64,000 nt of DNA, from positions 24,150-88,149 of the forward strand of contig JAWKHR010000027.1 of assembly GCA_041394725.1 (NCBI GenBank), given 5' to 3'. Shown here in pieces: positions 34,096 to 42,657 of the stretch. The notes below the pieces were generated by a model that saw nothing but the letters and a program-made list of their open reading frames with translations, was not told the DNA's origin and did not search any database. The stretch is from JAWKHR01 sp041394725. Its GTDB lineage: Bacteria; Acidobacteriota; Vicinamibacteria; Vicinamibacterales; SCN-69-37. A program made the position numbers and the translations under genes. Numbering within the stretch: position 1 is the first letter of the stretch; the number at the start of each line of letters is the position of its first letter.

Positions 34096-35124
34096 TCAGA
34101 CCTTCGCCTCCGCGAAGAACCGCAGCACCGCATCCACCTCGTCCGGCGACCCCAGCAGCACGCTCGTCCGCTGGTGGATGCTCTTCGGCTGGATGTCCAG
34201 CATCCGGACGACGCCATCGTCGGTGGCCGAGACGGCCTTGCCGCCGGCCTGCTCCATCAGCATCGCGATCGGGTTGCCCTCGTACATCAGCCGGAGCTTG
34301 CCGACGGGGTTCTTCTTCGTCGGCGGGTACATGAAGATGCCGCCCTTGAGCAGCGTGCGGTGGACATCGGCGACCATCGACCCGATGTAGCGGCTCGAAT
34401 AGCCGGCCGTGTGGGCCCAGTCCAGGTAGCGGTTGATCGCGTCCGGGAAGCCGTGCCGGTTGGCCTCGTTGATCGAGTAGATCTTCCCCGCCTTCGGGAT
34501 GCGGATCTTGTTCTTGACCAGGACGAACGTGCCGATCGCCGGATCCAGGACGAACATGTCCACGCCGTTGCCGGTCGTGAGCACGAAGATCGTGGACGAG
34601 CCGTAGAGCACGTAGCCCGCGGCGACCTGCTGCGACCCGGGCTGGCAGAGCGTCTCGACGGCGTCGTGGATCGACGGGTCGTTGCGGAGAATCGAGAAGA
34701 TCGTCCCGACGCCGACCGAGACGTCGAGGTTGGACGACCCGTCGAGCGGATCGAAGATCACGCAATAGCGTCCGCCCTCGGAGCCGCGCCGGAGGAGCGT
34801 CGGCTGGTCGTCCTCCTCGGAGGCGACGACCGCGACGCTCGGGCGCGTGCCGAGGCAGGTCATCAGGATCGCGTTGGCGATGACGTCGAGCTTCTGCTGC
34901 GACTCGCCGTGCACGTTCGATCCCCCCTCGTCGCCGAGGACGTCCTCGATGCGGGCGCGACGCACCTTCGACCCGATGGCCTTGGCGGCCAGCGAGATCG
35001 CCGAGAGGATCCAGGTGAAGTCGCCCGTCGAGCCGGGGTACTTCGTCTCCTCCTGCAGGATGTGCGCCTGCAGGGACATGATGTTCTGCCGGTCCGAGGC
35101 GCGACGGCCGAAGGGATGTGTCAT
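34096..35124 (-). CDS. fbp: Class 1 fructose-1,6-bisphosphatase
   Basis: 342 residues, the normal length. It hydrolyses fructose 1,6-bisphosphate to fructose 6-phosphate in gluconeogenesis. Signature segments are VASEEDDQPT, FDPLDGSSNLDVSVGVGTIF, GGIFMYPPTKKNPVGKLRLM, YEGNPIAMLMEQAGGKAVSA. The metal-binding acidic residues E-E-D and D-P-L-D-G-S are intact. It lies 57 bases after the trans-sulfuration gene on the same strand, so read-through from the met operon is possible but not required. Confidence 0.97.
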   Translation of the reverse strand: MTHPFGRRASDRQNIMSLQAHILQEETKYPGSTGDFTWILSAISLAAKAIGSKVRRARIEDVLGDEGGSNVHGESQQKLDVIANAILMTCLGTRPSVAVVASEEDDQPTLLRRGSEGGRYCVIFDPLDGSSNLDVSVGVGTIFSILRNDPSIHDAVETLCQPGSQQVAAGYVLYGSSTIFVLTTGNGVDMFVLDPAIGTFVLVKNKIRIPKAGKIYSINEANRHGFPDAINRYLDWAHTAGYSSRYIGSMVADVHRTLLKGGIFMYPPTKKNPVGKLRLMYEGNPIAMLMEQAGGKAVSATDDGVVRMLDIQPKSIHQRTSVLLGSPDEVDAVLRFFAEAKV

Positions 35125-35181
35125 GACCGGGAATCCTACCCCGGTCCGGGCCCGTTGGTACCCCGGGTCGCCTCCACCGGA

Positions 35182-36417
35182 TCATCGCGATGCCGGACCG
35201 ATTCGGGCCGGTTTCTCGCGCGGGTCCCCGGCGGTCGATCCGGCCGGCGCGGTCCCGGACCCGGCCGGCCGATCGAGGTCGTTCAGGCCTTCGAGGAGAT
35301 CCGCGACCAGGTCGCGCGCGTTCTCGCACCCGGGCGAGAGGCGGATGAGCGTCTCGGACAGCCCGAGCGTCGCGCGGGTCTCGGCCGGGATCGACGCGTG
35401 CGTCATGCGGCACGGGAGGCAGACGAGCGCGCGGACGCCGCCCAGGCTCTCGCCGAGGGCGAAGTAGCGCCGCGACGAGACGAAGGCCGCCGCCTCCTCG
35501 GGCGTACCGTCCAGCTCGAACGAGACCATCCCGCCGAAGCCGGTCATCTGCCGGCGCGCGACCTCGTGGCCGGGGTGCAGCGGCAGACCGGGGTAGTAGA
35601 CGCGCCGCACGCGCGGGTGCGAGACGAGCATCTCGGCCACGGCGGCCGCGTTGGCGAGGTGACGCTCCATGCGCAGCTCGAGCGTCTTGAGCCCGCGCAG
35701 CGTGAGCCAGCAGTCGAACGGTCCGGGGATGCCGCCGAGGGCGTTCTGCAGGAACTTCACCGGCTCGAAGACCGCCGCGTCGCGCGCCAGCACCGCGCCC
35801 TGGATGAGGTCCGAATGGCCGGCGAGGTACTTCGTGACGCTGTGCAGGACGAGGTCGGCGCCGAGATCGAACGGCCGCTGGACGTAGGGCGTCGCGAAGG
35901 TGTTGTCGACGACGACGAGCGCGCCGCGGGCGTGGGCGATCCGGCTGACCGCCGCGATGTCGTAGACGAGCAGGCGCGGATTGGTCGGCGACTCGAGCCA
36001 CACGAGCGCGGTGCGATCGGAGACCACCCGCGCGACCGCGTCCAGGTCGCCGAAGTCGACGGGCGTGACGATGCAGCCGAAGGGGGCGAAGACGCGGTGC
36101 AGCAGCCGGTAGGTGCCGCCGTAGACGTCGTTCGGGACGACGATCTCGCGGCCCGGCTGGAGGTACGCCTGCAGGATGGCCTGCTCCGCGGCCAGGCCGG
36201 ACCCGAAGACCGCGGCGTGCGCCACGCCCTCGAGTTCGGCCAGCACGGCCTCGAGCCGTTGGCGCGTGGGGTTCGAGGTGCGCGAATAGTCGAAGCCCCG
36301 GTGGTCCCCCGGGCCGACCTGCTGGTACGTCGTCGTCTGGAAGATGGGCGAAACGACCGCCCCGGTCTGCGGTTCTGCCGGCTGCCCGGCGTGAATGGTC
36401 CTGGTCGCGAATTCCAT
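35182..36417 (-). CDS. Trans-sulfuration PLP enzyme (cystathionine gamma-synthase / gamma-lyase type)
   Basis: 411 residues from ATG 36415-36417, with GAGGA upstream. The PLP lysine is K196 in VLHSVTKYLAGHSDLIQGAV. Other family landmarks are FATRTIHAGQPAEPQTGAVV, YSRTSNPTRQRLEAVLAELE, YGGTYRLLHRVFAPFGC, VWLESPTNPRLLVYDI and LIRLSPGCENARDL. The enzyme joins or cleaves cystathionine. Placement behind hom and an aspartokinase under a SAM riboswitch favours the synthase (methionine-making) direction, but the lyase cannot be excluded from sequence alone. The C-terminal 25 residues are a disordered extension. Confidence 0.9.
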   Translation of the reverse strand: MEFATRTIHAGQPAEPQTGAVVSPIFQTTTYQQVGPGDHRGFDYSRTSNPTRQRLEAVLAELEGVAHAAVFGSGLAAEQAILQAYLQPGREIVVPNDVYGGTYRLLHRVFAPFGCIVTPVDFGDLDAVARVVSDRTALVWLESPTNPRLLVYDIAAVSRIAHARGALVVVDNTFATPYVQRPFDLGADLVLHSVTKYLAGHSDLIQGAVLARDAAVFEPVKFLQNALGGIPGPFDCWLTLRGLKTLELRMERHLANAAAVAEMLVSHPRVRRVYYPGLPLHPGHEVARRQMTGFGGMVSFELDGTPEEAAAFVSSRRYFALGESLGGVRALVCLPCRMTHASIPAETRATLGLSETLIRLSPGCENARDLVADLLEGLNDLDRPAGSGTAPAGSTAGDPREKPARIGPASR

Positions 36418-36440
36418 GATGTCCTCGAGCAAAGTCCACA

Positions 36441-36504
36441 CCGGAAAACGACACCGGGAGTCTTTTTACGAAATTCGTAAAAAGACTCCCGGTGTCGTTT
36501 CCGG
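36441..36504. repeat. Dispersed palindromic repeat, copy D (two units head to head)
   Basis: Arms of about 30 bases (36441-36471 and 36475-36504) pair almost perfectly around a three-base loop, giving the strongest hairpin of the family. The core CGACACCGGGAGTCTTTTT appears once on each strand. The repeat lies between the aspartokinase and trans-sulfuration genes and contains the aspartokinase stop codon, so it may attenuate distal expression in the operon. Confidence 0.9.
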
Positions 36505-37257
36505 AGTGGAAACCAGAGTTCCCGTGTGGTCGAAACTGCGCACGATGAGGGACAGCTCGGCGGCCCGCGCGGCGCGCAGTGCCTCCGTCTGCACCAGCTG
36601 GCACCCGGCCTCGGCCAGTCCGATCGCCTCGTCGTGCGACAGGCTCTCGATGAGGCGGGCCGCGCGCGAGTGCCTCGGGTCCTCGCTGAAGTACCCGTCC
36701 ACGTCCTTGATCAGCAGGCACCGCCGCGCGCCGAGACCCGCAGCCAGCTGCACCGCCGTCCAGTCCGACCCGCCTCGCCCGAGCGTGACGACCCGGCCAC
36801 CAGCCGTCGCCAGAAACCCCGGCACGACGACCACCGGCGCGGCGGCGGCCGACGCGCGGATCGCCAGCGGATTCACCCGAAGCACCGCCGGACGCGCGCC
36901 GTCACGATCGAGCGTCAGCCCCACCTCATGCTCGGCCAGGCCGACCGCCATGACACCGCGACGCCGCAGCGCGAGCGTGAGCAGCGCCACGGACCGCCGC
37001 TCGCCGGTCGACCACAGCAGGTCCAGCGCCGACGCGTCCGGCGCGCCGCCCGCGCAGCGCGTGGCCAGGTCGAGCAGCGAGTCCGTCATGCCGGACTCGG
37101 CCGACACCACCACGACGACGCCACCCCCGGTCTCCGCCGCGAGGCACGCCAGCCATTCGGCCGCCCGCACGTACGCGGCCTCGCCGGTGAGCACGGATCC
37201 ACCAATCTTGACGACGGTGAGATCAGCAGCAGGGCGGACGCCAACGGCGGCGCTCAC
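36466..37257 (-). CDS. Aspartokinase catalytic domain without ACT domains
   Basis: 263 residues from GTG 37255-37257, which overlaps the hom stop codon (GTGA). Amino-acid-kinase fold: TVVKIGGSVLTGEAAYVRAA, STGERRSVALLTLALRRRGV, LGRGGSDWTAVQLAAGLGAR, IKDVDGYFSEDPRHS. These match aspartokinase rather than UMP or glutamate kinase. Normal aspartokinases run to 400 residues or more with two ACT domains. Here the chain ends right after the catalytic domain (SHDEAIGLAEAGCQLV and on). The last 13 residues (STPETTPGVFLRI) come from the palindromic repeat. Feedback by amino acids is therefore unlikely in this protein. Confidence 0.85.
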   Translation of the reverse strand: MSAAVGVRPAADLTVVKIGGSVLTGEAAYVRAAEWLACLAAETGGGVVVVVSAESGMTDSLLDLATRCAGGAPDASALDLLWSTGERRSVALLTLALRRRGVMAVGLAEHEVGLTLDRDGARPAVLRVNPLAIRASAAAAPVVVVPGFLATAGGRVVTLGRGGSDWTAVQLAAGLGARRCLLIKDVDGYFSEDPRHSRAARLIESLSHDEAIGLAEAGCQLVQTEALRAARAAELSLIVRSFDHTGTLVSTPETTPGVFLRIS

Positions 37258-38711
37258 GCCCACGCCTCCTCGATCACCGGCAGTGCCACCACGCGCGCGC
37301 CCGCCAGGCGAAGCGCCGCCGAGCCCTCCCGGATTTCGTCCCAGCCGACGGGCCAGGTCAGCGTGGCGCCACCAGCCGGCGTCGGCTCGAAGCGCGTCGA
37401 TGGAATCCCGCGCGCGGCCAGGAACGCGAGCACGTCCAGCGCGCGGCCGGCCCCCTCGACGTGCACGAACCACCGGCCGCGCGGCGGCCGGCGCGCCCCC
37501 GGCACGGGCGACGGGTCGATCGACTCCGGCCGGCCGCCCCACCCGGATACGGGTGACCGAACGACCTCGGCCACGTCATCAAGGATGGTGGCGGCGGTGA
37601 CCTCGGGCCCCGCCCCGGGCCCGCTGAAGCTGACGACCTCTCCGTCCACCCCGGTGAGCGCGAGCGCGTTCCGCACGCCGTCGAGCCGCGCAAACGGATG
37701 CCCGGCGACCACGAACGCCGGCCCCACCCAGGCCGTCCCCGCCCCCGTGTCGTCCGGCGGCGCCGCAGCCGCGTCGTCACCCGCGCGGCGCCCCGCCCCG
37801 TCGTCACCCGCCGCGTCGTCGGCCCGGCCGATGGCCTCGAAGCCGGAAGGCGCCTGCGAGACCGCACGAAGGCCGCCGGCGACCGCAACCGGCTTGATCA
37901 CGCCGCCGAGACGCGCCGCCGCCGTCAGGTCGCGCGGCGCGATCGGCTCGAGCCCGAGGACCGGCAGGTCCTCCGGTCCACCGGCCGGCTGACCCGCCAG
38001 GCGCAGCAGGATCGCGAGCTTCTCCGCCGCGTCGCGGCCCGAGAGGTCGCCGGAGGCGTCGGGCTCCGCGTACCCGCGCTCCACCGCGCGCGCGAGCGCC
38101 GCCTCGATCGTGGCGCCGCGAGCCATCTCGCCCAGGACGAAGTGCGACGTGCCATTGAGGATGCCGGCGATCCGGCGCGCGCGCGCCAGCAGGGGCCGCC
38201 GCCGCAACGCGCCGATGAACGGCACACCGGCGATGACCGAGGCCTCCCAGTGCAGCGCCGTCCTCGCGCGCGCGGCCGCGGCCGAGAGCGCCGCGCCGTG
38301 CCGCGCGACCAGCGTCTTGTTCGCGGTCACGACCGGGATGCCCCGCGCGATCGCGCTGGCGACGATCGTGCGGGCCGGCTCCTCGCCGCCGAGCACCTCG
38401 ACGAGGACGTCCGGCGCGGCGGCAAACACCGCATCCGCGTCCTCCACGAGCGCGTCGACCGGCAGATCGACGCCGCGTGGCCGCGCGCGATCGCGCACGA
38501 GCGCGGCGACGACATCGACCGCCAGGCCGACGGCCTCGAGGTCGCCGGCGCGCCGGCGTGCCTGGACGGCGACCGCCGATCCGACCCGCCCCGCGCCGAG
38601 CAACCCGACCCGCACCCGACGGATCGGCCCGCCCCGCCTCGCGCCTTCCCGGGCGCCCCCTCGCGTGCCCACCGGCACGCCCGCCAGCCCTGACTCCTCG
38701 ACCTTCGACAC
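37254..38711 (-). CDS. hom: Homoserine dehydrogenase
   Basis: 485 residues from GTG 38709-38711, which has GGAGGG four bases upstream; an in-frame GTG at 38762 is an alternative. NAD(P)-binding site VRVGLLGAGRVGSAVAVQAR; catalytic core PVVTANKTLVARHGAA, IAGILNGTSHFVLGEMARGA, ERGYAEPDASGDLSGRDAAE, KLAILLRLA. An Asp/Ala-rich insert (DDAAGDDGAGRRAGDDAAAA) lies near residue 320, and the C-terminus looks like a divergent ACT domain (WFVHVEGAGRALDVLAFLAA). It makes homoserine for methionine and threonine. It is the first gene behind the SAM riboswitch. Confidence 0.93.
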   Translation of the reverse strand: MSKVEESGLAGVPVGTRGGAREGARRGGPIRRVRVGLLGAGRVGSAVAVQARRRAGDLEAVGLAVDVVAALVRDRARPRGVDLPVDALVEDADAVFAAAPDVLVEVLGGEEPARTIVASAIARGIPVVTANKTLVARHGAALSAAAARARTALHWEASVIAGVPFIGALRRRPLLARARRIAGILNGTSHFVLGEMARGATIEAALARAVERGYAEPDASGDLSGRDAAEKLAILLRLAGQPAGGPEDLPVLGLEPIAPRDLTAAARLGGVIKPVAVAGGLRAVSQAPSGFEAIGRADDAAGDDGAGRRAGDDAAAAPPDDTGAGTAWVGPAFVVAGHPFARLDGVRNALALTGVDGEVVSFSGPGAGPEVTAATILDDVAEVVRSPVSGWGGRPESIDPSPVPGARRPPRGRWFVHVEGAGRALDVLAFLAARGIPSTRFEPTPAGGATLTWPVGWDEIREGSAALRLAGARVVALPVIEEAWA

Positions 38712-38828
38712 ACGTCCCTCCACCGGTGCCGGTCGCGGACACGAGTCCGGACGAGACGGCACCGCGCTGCGACGGCGCCCGCGCGCCGCCGACCTCGGAC
38801 ACGACCAACCGTGGGGGCGAGTGATTCC

Positions 38829-38849
38829 GCCGTTCGCGCCGCGAACGGC
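38829..38849 (-). terminator. Hairpin of the riboswitch expression platform
   Basis: A perfect 9-bp stem, GCCGTTCGC-GGC-GCGAACGGC, lies directly after the SAM aptamer and about 120 bases before the hom start. No U-tract follows on the minus strand, so it may be a Rho-assisted terminator or part of a translational switch rather than a classic intrinsic terminator. Confidence 0.5.
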
Positions 38850-38851
38850 CT

Positions 38852-38956
38852 CGCGTTATCTACCCCGGTGTCGGGCAGGAATTAGCACCTGGGCGGTTGC
38901 CGCCTGGTTGCTGTGGCGTCGTCGGGCCTGTTCCCTCGACCACTCGTGATAAGCGC
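38852..38956 (-). ncRNA. SAM-I (S-box) riboswitch upstream of hom
   Basis: Reading the minus strand, the conserved S-box elements occur in order. P1 is GCGCTTATC closing with GATAACGCG. The core has GAGGGAACAGGCCC, then GACGCCACAGCAACC. A P3 hairpin is GGCGG-CAA-CCGCC, and the SAM-binding segment is AGGTGCTAATTCCTG. The size (105 bases) is normal. It should lower expression of hom, aspartokinase and the trans-sulfuration gene when S-adenosylmethionine is plentiful. There is no other gene in the 38763-39089 interval. Confidence 0.95.
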
Positions 38957-39092
38957 CCGCGTGAGCGAGCCTGGCCAGTGTAGACAGACCATACACACAT
39001 GTCAATATGTAGATTCATATTCTGGCCGCGGCCGCAGAGCGGCTCGACGGAGCGCCGATCGGGATGGCAGGCCCGGCTAAGATCACCGGGTG

Positions 39093-40754
39093 ATGCGCCT
39101 CGCGCCGTTCGCCCTCGCCGGATCGATCGCCGCGGTCGCGCTCGCGACGATGCCGGGCGCCGGGCCCGTGGCCGCGACCGCGCCGGCCGCGCCGCTCGTC
39201 ACCGCGCCGTACCTGCAACTCGGTGACACCTTCGACCGTGCCTCGCTGGCAGTCGTCTGGCACCAGGCGACCGGTACCGCACCGGCGACGGTCGAATGGC
39301 GGCGCGACGACGGCCACGGAGGCCCGGCCGGGACCGCGGGCGCGGGCGGGGTCGCTCCCGCGGATGCCGCGGCCGGAAACGCCGCGGCCGCCGCGCCCGT
39401 CGCGCGGGACGCCGCGTGGAGACCCGTCCCCCTCCCCGCCCGGCTCGACCTGCCCGATCGGGTCGTCTACACCGCGACGCTCGACGTCGGCCGCGACGGC
39501 GGGGCGTTCCGGTACCGGCTGCGCGACCAGGGCACGACGATCGTCGAGGCGACGGGCCTCGCGCCGTCGCGGCCCGGCGCGCCGATCCGGTTCGCGGTGA
39601 TCGGCGACACCGGCGACGGCGGTCCCGACCAGCGCGCGGTCGCCTCGCGGCTGCTCGCCGAACACGCGCGCCAGCCGCTGGCGTTCACGCTCCTCACCGG
39701 GGACCTGGTGTACGACTGCGGCCTGCGCGCCGAATACGACCGGTCGTTCTTTCCGGTGTTCAACGGCGACGACCCGGATGGCGGGACGACCGGCCGATCC
39801 GGCGGCGTGCCGCTGATGCGCACGGTTCCGTTCGTGGGCGCGGCGGGCAACCACGACGTCGGCGACAAGGGCTTCTGGATCTTCGACCGGTGCGCGCCCG
39901 ACTACGCGTACCTCGACTTCTGGCGCCATCCGCCCGGGTTCATGGGCGCCGTGCCGATCGCGCGCGACCGCGCGCCGGAGCGGCCCGCGTCCGGCGCGCG
40001 CGTCGTCGCGGCCGATCTCCCCGCGGCGCTCGCCCGCGCCAACTTCTCGTTCACCTGGGGCGACGTGCACGTCACCGTTCTCGACTCGAACCGCGACGTG
40101 GACTGGGCGGCGCCGGCGTTGCGCGCGTGGCTCGATCGCGACCTCGCCGCCGCGCGCGGCAGCCGGTGGCGCGTGGTCGCGCTGCACCATCCGCCGTTCC
40201 ACTTCTCGGACACCCACCGGGAGCAGCAGTGGACGCGCGCGCTCGCGCCCGTGTTCGAGCGCCACGGCGTGGCGCTCGTCCTCGCCGGGCACGTGCACAA
40301 CTTCCAGTGGTTCGGTCCCGCCAGGTTCACGCCCGATCCCTCGGCGCTCGACGCGTTCGCCGCCGGCGTCCGCGGGCGCCTCCCGGGTCGCGCGACGCTG
40401 GCGCCGTCGCCCGACGGAACGCCGGTCCGCGTCGCCGACGGACCGGTGTACGTCGTGACCGGCGCCGGCGGCCACGACCTGAAGGATCAGCGGATGCGCT
40501 GCCCGGCCGACCTCCGCCCGGAGCCGCCGGCCTGCCTCGAGGGCCCGGCCGTCAACGGGCGAGAGCCGTCCGTGACGGTCATCGAGCCGGCCCGATCGGC
40601 GTACTCCGTCAGGTCACCGCCGCCGGACGTGTCCTGCTCACGCGAGTTCCGCGCCGGCGGCATCGTGGAAGACAGCCGTCGTCCCGCACGCCGCCGCGGC
40701 CGCGCGACCTCGCGGCCGCCGCCACGCGACCCGCCTCGGTACGTCAGGCCGTAG
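39093..40754 (+). CDS. Exported metallophosphoesterase
   Basis: 553 residues from ATG 39093 (a GTG one codon earlier is possible). A signal peptide and a fibronectin-like N-terminal region with an Ala/Gly-rich insert come first. Then the calcineurin-like domain: FAVIGDTGDGGPDQRAVA, LLTGDLVYDCG, GAAGNHDVGDKGFWIF, VALHHPPFHFSD, LVLAGHVHNFQWFG. All metal-binding Asp, Asn and His are present. It is probably a purple-acid-phosphatase-like enzyme in the periplasm. After about 40590 the frame turns Arg/Pro-rich and an adjacent frame reads more naturally (LRQVTAAGRVLLTRV), so the 3' end may be frameshifted. Confidence 0.85.
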   Translation: MRLAPFALAGSIAAVALATMPGAGPVAATAPAAPLVTAPYLQLGDTFDRASLAVVWHQATGTAPATVEWRRDDGHGGPAGTAGAGGVAPADAAAGNAAAAAPVARDAAWRPVPLPARLDLPDRVVYTATLDVGRDGGAFRYRLRDQGTTIVEATGLAPSRPGAPIRFAVIGDTGDGGPDQRAVASRLLAEHARQPLAFTLLTGDLVYDCGLRAEYDRSFFPVFNGDDPDGGTTGRSGGVPLMRTVPFVGAAGNHDVGDKGFWIFDRCAPDYAYLDFWRHPPGFMGAVPIARDRAPERPASGARVVAADLPAALARANFSFTWGDVHVTVLDSNRDVDWAAPALRAWLDRDLAAARGSRWRVVALHHPPFHFSDTHREQQWTRALAPVFERHGVALVLAGHVHNFQWFGPARFTPDPSALDAFAAGVRGRLPGRATLAPSPDGTPVRVADGPVYVVTGAGGHDLKDQRMRCPADLRPEPPACLEGPAVNGREPSVTVIEPARSAYSVRSPPPDVSCSREFRAGGIVEDSRRPARRRGRATSRPPPRDPPRYVRP

Positions 40755-40791
40755 ATGATGTAGTTGATCCCGAACTTGTAGGCTTCGTTGG

Positions 40792-41463
40792 TCAGCGCCA
40801 CCGTCGTCGTGCCTGATGTCCATGTTGTAGTTGATCACGACCGACAGGCGCTTCGTCAAGGTCGTTGTCCTCGTGGATGCCGTAGAACTCGCCATGCAGG
40901 CCCATCTCGCCGTACCCGGCCGGATACGGCACGCGCAGCGGCGTGATCTCGAAGAACGCGTTGAAGACCGGGTGCGTGACGTCCAGCCGATCGATGCGCG
41001 CGTCGGGCAGCACGCGCCGCATCGCGTTCTCGAAGACGGCCCACTCGTTGGCGAAGTGGAAGTCGTCCACGATCAGGAAGCCGCCCTTGGCGAGGTACTG
41101 CCGCAGGCCGAGCACCTCGGCGTCGCTCGGGTGCCAGTAGCCCGGCTCGGTGAGGTACGCCACGGGGTACTTCAGCAGCTCCGGGTCGTCCAGCGAGAAG
41201 ACCTGGCTCCCGTCGCGGTGCACGCGAATCGAGGTGAGCGCCTCCAGCATCGTCGCCAGGTTGCGCTCCATCGTCGGGTAGTCCGCGCGCCAGCTGCGAT
41301 AGGAGTCGTAGCGGATGCGGACCAGCGTGAACTGGCCGTCATACGGCAGGTTGGGATACTGGTCGCGGCCGAGCTGGCGGGCGCCGAACCCGCCGCGCTG
41401 GGCCGCGACCAGCATCGGCACCACGATGACGAGGGCGATCAGTCCGATCGTGGTGCGTCGCAT
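40792..41463 (-). CDS. DUF4159 domain-containing exported protein, frameshifted 3' end
   Basis: The intact frame gives 223 residues with a signal peptide (MRRTTIGLIALVIVVPMLVA) and the DUF4159 domain: QFTLVRIRYDSYRSWRADYP, LTEPGYWHPSDAEVLGLRQY, GGFLIVDDFHFANEWAVFEN, LHGEFYGIHEDND. After EDND the family sequence goes on in other frames, first LTKRLSVVINYNMDI, then TTVALTNEAYKFGINYIIYG down to about 40744. One extra T near 40866 and one extra A near 40815 would explain both shifts. The domain resembles a glutamine-amidotransferase-like fold. The remaining tail converges on the metallophosphoesterase. Confidence 0.82.
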   Translation of the reverse strand: MRRTTIGLIALVIVVPMLVAAQRGGFGARQLGRDQYPNLPYDGQFTLVRIRYDSYRSWRADYPTMERNLATMLEALTSIRVHRDGSQVFSLDDPELLKYPVAYLTEPGYWHPSDAEVLGLRQYLAKGGFLIVDDFHFANEWAVFENAMRRVLPDARIDRLDVTHPVFNAFFEITPLRVPYPAGYGEMGLHGEFYGIHEDNDLDEAPVGRDQLQHGHQARRRWR

Positions 41464-41481
41464 CGATCCTCGAGTCCTCCG

Positions 41482-42483
41482 TCAGCGCCGGGCCGTGCCG
41501 TGCGACCCACTCGACGCGCCGGGCGCGCGCCACACCAGGAGCTTGCGAACCCCGGCCTGGATGAAGCCGAAGCTCGTGGGCTCGACGCCGGTGCGGCCGA
41601 TGGCCGGGTTCCGGTAGCGGCCGAGCTCCCTGAGTTCCCCACCCTCGACGGCCAGCGCGACCACGCGCGTCGGCGGCGGGTCGTCGTCCCAGGTGGCAAT
41701 GAGCACGTCGGTGCCCGGATCGTATGCGATCCGGGGCACGGTCGGGGTGACCATGTGCCCGACGACGGCCGCCGAGGCGACGTCGATGGCGACGATCTCA
41801 CGGTAGAACGCGAGGAAGAGGTAGCGGCCGTCGGGATCGGCCTCGATCGTCGCGGGGGTGATCACGCGGCCCTTCACGGGAAACGCCGCGGCCACGTGGG
41901 TCGCGGCGTCGATCGCGTAGAGGCCGTCCTGCCCGCCGAGGCTCATGAACACGCGGCCCGGGATCGCCTCCAGTTCGAGGGCCCACCAGCCGGGGATCCG
42001 GATCGCGGAGCCCTCCTCGCCCGACTTCGCGTCGAACACGCGCACGACGGGCGCGCGCGTCGCGACGTAGACCTCCTGCCGCGTCGACTCGTACACCATG
42101 TCGAGCGGCAGCAGGTCGCGCGCGAGCACGACGGGCGCGCCGTTGCCGGCGACGTCGACGTAGCCGACCTCCTCGGCCGTGGTGTAGAACACGCGGCCGA
42201 GATCCGGCGCGACGTCGATCCGCGTGATGTCCTTGCGGACGAGCGGCCCCGTGACGTGCAGGTCGGCGTCGCCCAGGTCCGAGAAGAACAGGCCGCGATC
42301 GGATCCGAGGTAGAGCCGGTGCGCGGTGCGGTCGAAGATGAACGTCCGGAACGGCTGGCCATCCACCCGGTCGGGCAGTTCCCCGACGTGGGTGTAGGCC
42401 GGAGGCTGGATCTGGCTGGCCCGCAGGGGCGCGACGGCCAGGCAGCCGATGAGCGCAAGACGGGTAATGGCGGTGGGTGACAC
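41482..42483 (-). CDS. Exported beta-propeller (YVTN/WD40-like) protein
   Basis: 333 residues from GTG 42481-42483, with AAGGAG seven bases upstream; the longer frame is arginine-rich. A signal peptide (TAITRLALIGCLAVAPLRAS) leads to repeated four-strand blades such as FRTFIFDRTAHRLYLGSDRG, ITRIDVAPDLGRVFYTTAEE, VYESTRQEVYVATRAPVVRV, ATIEADPDGRYLFLAFYREI. No catalytic motif. It probably folds as a six- or seven-bladed propeller in the periplasm. The DUF4159 gene follows 18 bases downstream on the same strand. Confidence 0.78.
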   Translation of the reverse strand: MSPTAITRLALIGCLAVAPLRASQIQPPAYTHVGELPDRVDGQPFRTFIFDRTAHRLYLGSDRGLFFSDLGDADLHVTGPLVRKDITRIDVAPDLGRVFYTTAEEVGYVDVAGNGAPVVLARDLLPLDMVYESTRQEVYVATRAPVVRVFDAKSGEEGSAIRIPGWWALELEAIPGRVFMSLGGQDGLYAIDAATHVAAAFPVKGRVITPATIEADPDGRYLFLAFYREIVAIDVASAAVVGHMVTPTVPRIAYDPGTDVLIATWDDDPPPTRVVALAVEGGELRELGRYRNPAIGRTGVEPTSFGFIQAGVRKLLVWRAPGASSGSHGTARR

Positions 42484-42551
42484 AGGTCGTCTCCTTTTCG
42501 AGGCGCCCCGCCCGGGACGCCCGCACAGGAGGCGTGGCACCTCCAGTATAC

Positions 42552-42657
42552 GGGGTCAGGTCTTGGGATTAAGCCTCAGGCAGGGCTCGATGACAGAATT
42601 GCCATGACAGATTCGTCATCACCCGAGCCGCGATGCTTAGAATCAAGACCTGACCCC
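42552..42657. repeat. REP-like palindromic unit abutting the kynA start codon
   Basis: Terminal arms GGGGTCAGGTCTTGGGATTA (from 42552, running to AAG at 42573) and its near-inverse ending CAAGACCTGACCCC (42636-42657). Inside is a second imperfect pair (GGCTCGATGAC and GTCATCACCCGAGCC). GGGGTCAGGTCTTG is a motif I associate with REP elements of REP-associated tyrosine transposases; no such gene is in the window. The unit ends exactly at the ATG of kynA. Confidence 0.8.

Noticed and set aside
36466..37542. Longer aspartokinase starting upstream of 37257
   Set aside because: The extra 95 codons lie inside hom in another frame and are Arg/Ala/Gly-rich, while GTG 37257 gives a coupled start and family-like N-terminus.
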